The notes under the pieces are model-generated. The model had not been told where the DNA came from, searched no databases, and was given only the letters and a program-made list of their open reading frames with translations. From contig DMUF01000208.1 in NCBI GenBank assembly GCA_003476445.1, forward strand, positions 29,410-48,586: DNA of 19,177 bases. The letters run 5' to 3'. The stretch is from Gammaproteobacteria bacterium. GTDB lineage: Bacteria > Pseudomonadota > Gammaproteobacteria > Pseudomonadales > Azotimanducaceae. Position 1 is the first letter of the stretch. Each line of letters begins with the position of its first letter. Position numbers and translations under genes: made by a program. Of this stretch, positions 14,832 through 19,177 are shown piece after piece.

Positions 14832-16358
14832 TCAGGGCGGGGCGTACCCGTAGCTCGACTGCAGGCCGAGGGGCAATCCGAGCGCCCAGTAACCGAGCAG
14901 AAAAGCCGTCCATACCAGCAGGAAGCTAAGCGAGTAGGGCAGCATCATCGCCACCACGGTACCGATACCGGTGCGGGTGACATAGCGCTGACAGAAAACG
15001 ACCACGAGCGGGAAATAGGGCATCAGCGGCGTGATGATGTTGGTGGATGAATCACCCACGCGGTAGGCCGCCTGGGTCAGATCCGGAGATAGCCCGAGTT
15101 GCATGAGCATGGGCACGAACACCGGGGCGAGCAGCGCCCATTTCGCCGACGATGAACCAATGAACAAGTTCACAAGCGCGGTAATGAGTGTGACTGCCAC
15201 GACCGTGACCGCGGTTGGCAGCGCTGCCGCCTGAAGCCCTGCGGCGCCCGTAAGCGCAAGCAGCGCGCCCAGGTTGGAGCGGCCGAATTCGGCAATGAAG
15301 AGCGCCGCGAAGAATGCCATGACGATGTAGTAGCTCATGCCGCTCATTGCCGACGTCATGCCCGCCACCAGATCACGATGGGTGCGCACCGAGCCCGACA
15401 CGTAACCGAACACCACACCCGGCAACAGGAACAGCAGAAAAATGAGCGGGACGACGCTCTTCATGAGCGGCGCCGCCGAATCGGCAAGCGCGCCACCCGG
15501 TGCGCGCCAGGCAGACGACTCGGGCAGGGCACTCAGGATCAGAAGTGCGATACCGAGAATCATGCACGCAAGCGCCGCGCGCAGCCCACGCCGCTCGCCA
15601 TCAGACAGCGGCGCTAGTGCCGGCGCGTCAGCCTGATCACCGTCGAGATCCACCCCGCGCAGGCGCGGCTCCACAATGCGATCGGTGACGTACCAGCCCA
15701 CGCCGACAATCACCAGCGTCGAGGCGGCCGTGAAGAACCAGTTGTTGAGGGGATTCAGCACCAGCTCGGGGTCGAGCAAACGGCCTGCGGCTTGCGAAAT
15801 ACCCTGGAGCATCGGATCAAGCGCCGACGGCACGAAATTGGCACTGAATCCGCCCGAGACTCCCGCAAAAGCAGCGGCGATACCCGCGAGGGGGTGTCGC
15901 CCCGCGGCCTGGAAGATGACCGCCCCGAGCGGAATCACCAGGACATACCCGGCATCCGCCGCGGTATGGCTGACAATCGCCACGAGCAGGAGCATGGGCG
16001 TCAGCAGCATCGGCGAGGTAGCAGAGAGCAGCGCCCGCAGCCCGGCGCGAATGAAACCCGTGTGGTCTGCCACCCCGATTCCGAGCATGGCGACCAACAC
16101 CACACCGAGGGGATGAAAACTCACGAACGTTGTCACCATGGCGCCAAGAAACGCGGTGAGCGAGTCCGCCCGCAGCAGGTTCTCGATCTTGATCGGTGCG
16201 CCGGTGCGCGGGTCTATGTGGCTGAACTCGAACTGCGCGAAGAGCGCAGACGCAAACCAGACGATGACCAGCAGAGCGAGGAACAGCACCGCGGGATCGG
16301 GGAGGCGATTTCCCACGCGCTCAACACGATCGAGCCAGCCGCCTGTGCCTGCCGTCAT
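14832..16358 (-). CDS. AbgT-family transporter
   Basis: This is a 508-residue inner-membrane protein, the usual length for AbgT transporters (E. coli AbgT/YdaH, gonococcal MtrF). Members either import p-aminobenzoyl-glutamate or export antifolates by proton exchange. The ATG at 16358 starts the family-like MTAGTGGWLDRVERVGNRLP; the open frame extends 65 codons upstream into a neighbouring gene and is not used. About ten hydrophobic segments are visible. Conserved stretches include NRLPDPAVLF at 17-26, MLGIGVADHTGFI, SHTAADAGYVL and the late helix-hairpin region SSSAKWALLAPVFVPM, followed by MPYFPL. It lies 8 bp after a small membrane protein gene and 12 bp before the patatin-related gene, so the three are probably cotranscribed. 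Import and export cannot be told apart here. Confidence 0.93.
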   Translation of the reverse strand: MTAGTGGWLDRVERVGNRLPDPAVLFLALLVIVWFASALFAQFEFSHIDPRTGAPIKIENLLRADSLTAFLGAMVTTFVSFHPLGVVLVAMLGIGVADHTGFIRAGLRALLSATSPMLLTPMLLLVAIVSHTAADAGYVLVIPLGAVIFQAAGRHPLAGIAAAFAGVSGGFSANFVPSALDPMLQGISQAAGRLLDPELVLNPLNNWFFTAASTLVIVGVGWYVTDRIVEPRLRGVDLDGDQADAPALAPLSDGERRGLRAALACMILGIALLILSALPESSAWRAPGGALADSAAPLMKSVVPLIFLLFLLPGVVFGYVSGSVRTHRDLVAGMTSAMSGMSYYIVMAFFAALFIAEFGRSNLGALLALTGAAGLQAAALPTAVTVVAVTLITALVNLFIGSSSAKWALLAPVFVPMLMQLGLSPDLTQAAYRVGDSSTNIITPLMPYFPLVVVFCQRYVTRTGIGTVVAMMLPYSLSFLLVWTAFLLGYWALGLPLGLQSSYGYAPP

Positions 16359-16366
16359 CGTCCGAT

Positions 16367-16798
16367 CTACCGCGGAGCAGGCAGTGCGCGCAGGAGCACA
16401 TAACCGCCAAGGGCGCCCGCCAACATCTGCACCACGAGGCCTGCCGTGGTACGCACGCCGGCGACCGGCGCAAAGCCGATGGCGAGCTGAAGCGCTAGAT
16501 GAAGCACCAGCAGTGCGACGGCACCCGCGAGCGGATAACCAAACGCGCGCCACGCCGGCCGGAACCGCACCACCAGCGCGGCGACGGGAAATGCGATCGC
16601 CAGAGCGACCGCGACCAGCGGCAGATAGGACGACGCCATGCCCGCAAGATCAAAGACGGTTGTGCCGAGCCGATCGCCAATAGGGACCGCAACGCCGAGC
16701 TCACCCAGCTTCGCCAGCACGAATTGCGTCGCTGCGACCGTTCCGACGGCGTAGCCGACCACAACCGCCAGAAGCCAGGCCCCGAGTTTTCGCAACAT
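16367..16798 (-). CDS. Small four-helix membrane protein of unknown function
   Basis: I do not recognise this 143-residue protein. It has about four hydrophobic segments: residues 5-28 (LGAWLLAVVVGYAVGTVAAT), about 52-77 (SYLPLVAVALAIAFPVAALV), about 85-107 (YPLAGAVALLVLHLALQLAI) and about 115-137 (AGLVVQMLAGALGGYVLL). The C terminus ends in a short Arg/Pro tail. The start is uncertain: ATG at 16798 has GAGG 12 bases upstream, while an ATG four codons earlier (16810) has none at normal spacing. It is the first gene of the unit with the AbgT-family transporter 8 bp downstream, and may be an accessory subunit. It is divergent from the sugar dehydrogenase gene across about 80 bp. Coding is supported by the coherent hydrophobic pattern and tight packing. 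Confidence 0.75.
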   Translation of the reverse strand: MLRKLGAWLLAVVVGYAVGTVAATQFVLAKLGELGVAVPIGDRLGTTVFDLAGMASSYLPLVAVALAIAFPVAALVVRFRPAWRAFGYPLAGAVALLVLHLALQLAIGFAPVAGVRTTAGLVVQMLAGALGGYVLLRALPAPR

Positions 16799-16879
16799 GA
16801 GCGCGTACATCCTCACGGCAGATGCCCTAGCATAACGGTTCCGCCCCGAGAGCGGGCACTCCCTTCGCGAGATCACACC

Positions 16880-17974
16880 ATGCGCATTGCGCTCACGCTC
16901 GGCATCGTTCTCGTTCTGATGACATCTGCCCTGCGGGCCGACACCACCGGATATCGTCTGGAGACGGTCGCCGAAGGCCTGGACAACCCCTGGGGTATCG
17001 CGTTCCTGCCCGGCGGCGAGCTACTCGTCACGGAGCGGGTGGGCGCATTGCGCCGCGTCTCTGCCGACGGCATCGTCGGACCCGCGCTCAGCGGGGTTCC
17101 GCCGGTTTTCTATGCCGGTCAGGGCGGGCTGCTCGACGTCACGCTGGACCCCGATTTCGCGACCAATCAAGTGCTTTATCTGTCCTATGCCCACGGCGAT
17201 GGCGCGGCCAACGGCACGCGCCTCTCCCGCGCGCGGCTGGAGGGGCAATCACTCGAAGCACTTGAGGTGCTGCACACCGTCGCGCCCACCAAGGACACAC
17301 CCCAACACTATGGTGGGGCGCTGGCCTGGCTACCGGACAGAACGCTGCTCATGACAACCGGAGACGGCTTTGTCTATCGCGAAGCCGCGCAGGATCGGGG
17401 GAACGAACTCGGCAAAACGCTGCGCATTGGCCGCGATGGCCAACCACCGGCGGACAATCCGTTTCCCGCAGAGCCAAAGAGCGCGGCGGTCTACACCTAT
17501 GGCCACCGCAATCCCCAGGGGCTTGCCGTAGACGGCGCGACCGGGCGGGTCTTTCAACACGAGCACGGCCCGCGTGGTGGCGACGAACTGAATCTGCTGG
17601 TCCCCGGCTCGAACTACGGCTGGCCGATTGCCACTTTCGGCATCGACTACACCGGGGCGCGCATCTCGCCCTATGAATCCTGGCCGGGGACCGAGGCGCC
17701 CCTGCGGCACTGGGTGCCCTCCATCGGACCCTCCGGACTTACGTTCTACACGGGAGAACTGTTCCCGGCGTGGCAGGGCAGCCTCTTCCTCGGCGCGCTC
17801 GTGAATAAAGAAGTCCGACGACTGGCGCTCGACGGCTCACGCGTCGTCGCTGAAGAGCCGCTCTTTGCGGAGCTCGGGGAGCGCATTCGCAACGTGAAGG
17901 CCGGGCCGGACGGGGCTCTCTACCTGATCACCGATGGCCCCCAGGGCCGCATCGTGCGCGTGGTCCCCAAGTGA
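16880..17974 (+). CDS. Secreted PQQ-dependent sugar dehydrogenase (YliI/soluble GDH family)
   Basis: This 364-residue protein belongs to the soluble aldose/sorbosone dehydrogenase family, six-bladed beta-propellers that use pyrroloquinoline quinone in the periplasm (E. coli YliI/Asd). The ATG at 16880 begins a signal peptide (LGIVLVLMTSALRA, cleavage near residue 20); the longer upstream frame overlaps the divergent gene and is ignored. Family motifs are in order: LDNPWGIAFLPGGELLVTER at 34-53, GQGGLLDVTLDPDF at 80-93, QHYGGAL with the likely catalytic His143, YGHRNPQGLA at 207-216 and EHGPRGGDELN at 228-238. The remaining blades end in RIVRVVPK. The true sugar is unknown in most members. PQQ synthesis genes are not in the window. 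It is convergent with the glutathione peroxidase gene. Confidence 0.93.
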   Translation: MRIALTLGIVLVLMTSALRADTTGYRLETVAEGLDNPWGIAFLPGGELLVTERVGALRRVSADGIVGPALSGVPPVFYAGQGGLLDVTLDPDFATNQVLYLSYAHGDGAANGTRLSRARLEGQSLEALEVLHTVAPTKDTPQHYGGALAWLPDRTLLMTTGDGFVYREAAQDRGNELGKTLRIGRDGQPPADNPFPAEPKSAAVYTYGHRNPQGLAVDGATGRVFQHEHGPRGGDELNLLVPGSNYGWPIATFGIDYTGARISPYESWPGTEAPLRHWVPSIGPSGLTFYTGELFPAWQGSLFLGALVNKEVRRLALDGSRVVAEEPLFAELGERIRNVKAGPDGALYLITDGPQGRIVRVVPK

Positions 17975-17998
17975 CCACGCGCCGATAACGGGCTGTCG

Positions 17999-18478
17999 CT
18001 AGAGCAGCCCCGCGAGCGCCACGCCGATTTCCTCGGGTGTCACCCGGGGACCATAACGCGCGACAATCGCGCCGTCGCGATCAACGAGAAACTTGGTGAA
18101 ATTCCAGGCGATCGCGGCGTTGCCTTCTTCATCAGGGCTGCTGGACGTCAGCCACTTGTAGAGCGGACAGGCTCCGCTGCCATTGACTTCGATCTTGCTG
18201 AACACCGGAAAGTTGACGTCATACTTGCTCGTCGCGAAGGCAAGTATCTCCGCGTCGCTACCCGGCTCCTGCGCGCCAAACTGGTTACAGGGGAAGGCGA
18301 GGACAGTGAAACCACGTGGGCCGAAGTCGGCCTGAAGGGTACGCAGACCTGCGTACTGTGGTGTCAGCCCTCAACGACTGGCGACGTTTACGATCAGGCA
18401 GAAACGGCCCGCAAACGCGGAAAAATCGACCGTTTCGCCGGTGCTGGCAGTCATGCTTAGAGCGTGAAAGTAGGACAT
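17999..18478 (-). CDS. Selenocysteine-containing glutathione peroxidase (in-frame TGA at catalytic position)
   Basis: This is a 159-residue glutathione peroxidase, which reduces hydrogen peroxide or lipid peroxides with thiols. Reading from the ATG at 18478, which has GAGGAG six bases upstream, the frame meets TGA at codon 36 (18373-18371) and then continues open to TAG at 17999-18001. The TGA falls in VNVASR-U-GLTPQY, the exact place of the catalytic Sec or Cys in the family. The rest of the tetrad is intact: Gln70 in FPCNQFGAQEPG, and Trp125 and Asn126 in WNFTKFLVDRDG. VFSKIEVNGSGACPLYKWL at 92-110 is also typical. Both sides of the TGA are well-conserved and in one frame, so a decayed gene is unlikely. 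A hairpin fitting a bacterial SECIS element follows the TGA. No signal peptide is seen, so it is probably cytosolic. A frame starting only after the TGA would lack the active site. Confidence 0.9.
18329..18370 (-). promoter_or_regulatory. Candidate bacterial SECIS element within the glutathione peroxidase gene
   Basis: Directly 3' of the TGA the mRNA contains GUACGCA (18356-18350), loop GGUC (18349-18346) and the exact complement UGCGUAC (18345-18339). The loop begins 22 bases after the TGA and opens with G, inside the usual range and composition for bacterial SECIS elements bound by SelB. CUGA (18367-18364) and UCAG (18335-18332) can extend the stem below an internal loop. The decamer GCAGGUCUGC matches, as I recall it, the top of the E. 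coli fdhF SECIS hairpin. Pairing is seen directly; SelB recognition is inferred. Confidence 0.8.
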
Positions 18479-18495
18479 GGAGTTCTCCTCTGCAT

Positions 18496-18523
18496 CGGCC
18501 ACATTCTGGCCGCTCCCATCATA
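18496..18523 (-). promoter_or_regulatory. Possible promoter -10 and leader hairpin of the glutathione peroxidase gene
   Basis: On the minus strand TATGAT (18523-18518) matches five of six -10 bases; no good -35 is visible. A transcript starting near 18511 would begin with the perfect 6-bp hairpin CGGCCA/TGGCCG (18512-18507 and 18501-18496). That hairpin ends before the GAGGAG ribosome-binding site. Alternatively the hairpin ends transcription from the upstream MerC-like gene, although no U-tract follows. Confidence 0.4.
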
Positions 18524-18561
18524 GCCACCGCAGCAGGGACACAGCCATGGAGACGGGCAAC

Positions 18562-18984
18562 TCAGTGCGCGCTGGCCCGATGCGCGGACTCGTTTCGCAG
18601 ATTGGAAAGGTGAGCAACGAGCAGCAGACTGACGCCAATCACGGTGAGCACGGTTTCAAGCGAGCGGTCGAAGATGTGACTCACGGCAACCAGCATGATC
18701 AAGAGACCAAGCGCGCCAAGCCACAGCCCCAGCAGCTGGCCATGCGCTCGATACCCGTGCCAGAGTGCGTAAACGCTGACCGGTAAAGCCAAGCCGAGCA
18801 GCAGCCAGTGCACGGGCGATTCGGTTCCGAGCATGAGCGGACCGAGCGTGGGGGCCAGTAGCAACGCAACGGGCAGCGCGAGGCAGTGCACCAGGCAGGC
18901 GATGGAAAGACCGATCGCTACCCGATCATAGCGCCGACGCTGCGTCGGCCCCGGGACCGCGCCTGAACTTTCTCCATCGAGCAT
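18562..18984 (-). CDS. MerC-domain membrane protein
   Basis: This 140-residue inner-membrane protein resembles MerC-domain proteins. Four hydrophobic segments are visible, at about 24-48, 58-76, 84-105 and 111-127. The first contains CLVHCLALP at 30-38, the Cys-x-x-His-Cys cluster common in this family and likely to bind a thiophilic or transition metal. The ATG at 18984 with GGAAG upstream is preferred; an ATG at 19032 or a TTG at 19035 would add an N-terminal stretch without clear features. It follows the TonB receptor gene on the same strand by 76 bp. This pairing suggests a role in metal (possibly zinc) handling rather than mercury resistance; no merR, merT or merA is nearby. The family call is good, the function inferred. 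Confidence 0.78.
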   Translation of the reverse strand: MLDGESSGAVPGPTQRRRYDRVAIGLSIACLVHCLALPVALLLAPTLGPLMLGTESPVHWLLLGLALPVSVYALWHGYRAHGQLLGLWLGALGLLIMLVAVSHIFDRSLETVLTVIGVSLLLVAHLSNLRNESAHRASAH

Positions 18985-19060
18985 GTCACTTCCGAGCAAA
19001 GGCGATCGCGCGAGCCGCAGCCTGCAGAACATCAAACGGCGACGCGCCTGACTCTATCCG

Positions 19061-19177
19061 TCAGAACTCAAGCCTGAGACCGGCAATGAGCGATCGACCC
19101 GGCAGCGGCGCGACATCCTTCAGAAAGGATACATGATTGCGCTGTTCATCGTCCGTGAGGTTGCGCCCCTCGAGGAA
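19061..19177 (-). CDS. TonB-dependent receptor, C-terminal end (ZnuD-like)
   Basis: Only the last 38 residues are present; the gene continues beyond the right edge. They read as the final two strands of an outer-membrane beta-barrel: FLEGRNLTDDEQRNHVSFLK, then DVAPLPGRSLIAGLRLEF. The final Phe is the usual recognition residue for barrel assembly by BamA. The pattern GRNLTD, RNH-SFLKD-APLPGR and GLR-F is characteristic of TonB-dependent receptors and, as I recall, particularly of zinc receptors of the ZnuD type. A MerC-like gene follows directly. Substrate is inferred from the short tail and context only. Confidence 0.8.
   Translation of the reverse strand, partial: FLEGRNLTDDEQRNHVSFLKDVAPLPGRSLIAGLRLEF

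Noticed and set aside
17999..18205. A separate 68-residue protein or pseudogene fragment of glutathione peroxidase beginning with GTG at 18205
   Set aside because: The same frame continues upstream through conserved GPx sequence to a good ATG, broken only by a TGA at the catalytic Sec position, so the fragment is the C-terminal part of a full selenoprotein gene.
18562..18984. Mercury-resistance island at the right end
   Set aside because: Only a MerC-like protein is present; no merR, merT, merP or merA, transposon end or composition change is visible.

Overview
The window is GC-rich, densely packed bacterial chromosome. Start codons follow Shine-Dalgarno motifs, several genes overlap by 1-4 bases, and the gene set (Tat-exported PhoX, OmpA-family protein, TonB receptor with a C-terminal Phe, PotABC-type importer) points to a Gram-negative, probably an aerobic gammaproteobacterium. 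I cannot name a genus. No tRNA, rRNA, insertion sequence, prophage or CRISPR array is visible.

Layout. Positions 1-2326 (+) carry the 3' end of a polyamine-type ABC ATPase gene and two overlapping permease genes. An intergenic stretch with four half-sites at an exact 11-bp period, resembling tandem PhoB boxes, precedes phoX (2507-4429, +). Convergent to it lies a minus-strand polyamine group: a lipoprotein substrate-binding protein, a RidA-family protein and a PuuD-like gamma-glutamyl-GABA hydrolase. Polyamine import and catabolism genes therefore flank phoX. The RidA ribosome-binding site lies inside a perfect 11-bp hairpin. Further right come a PlsC-type acyltransferase and a short-chain dehydrogenase (both -), then an OmpA-family protein with a coiled coil, an Hsp20 chaperone and a secreted M20 peptidase (all +). 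Positions 12435-16798 (-) form a three-gene unit: small membrane protein, AbgT-family transporter and a large patatin-related lipase. A secreted PQQ-type sugar dehydrogenase (+) follows.

The most interesting locus is 17999-18478 (-). It encodes a complete glutathione peroxidase whose catalytic codon is an in-frame TGA, read here as selenocysteine. Immediately downstream of the TGA is a perfect 7-bp stem with a GGUC loop, placed as expected for a bacterial SECIS element. Conventional gene calling would split or truncate this gene. The right edge holds a MerC-like membrane protein gene and the 3' end of a TonB-dependent receptor gene that resembles zinc (ZnuD-type) receptors.

The genes describe a nutrient-scavenging, envelope-active cell with polyamine uptake and breakdown, organic phosphate hydrolysis, phospholipid turnover, peptide or folate-fragment handling, periplasmic sugar oxidation and a selenium-dependent peroxide defence. 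The selenocysteine machinery (selA, selB, selC, selD) is not in the window and should be elsewhere in the genome if the reading is right.
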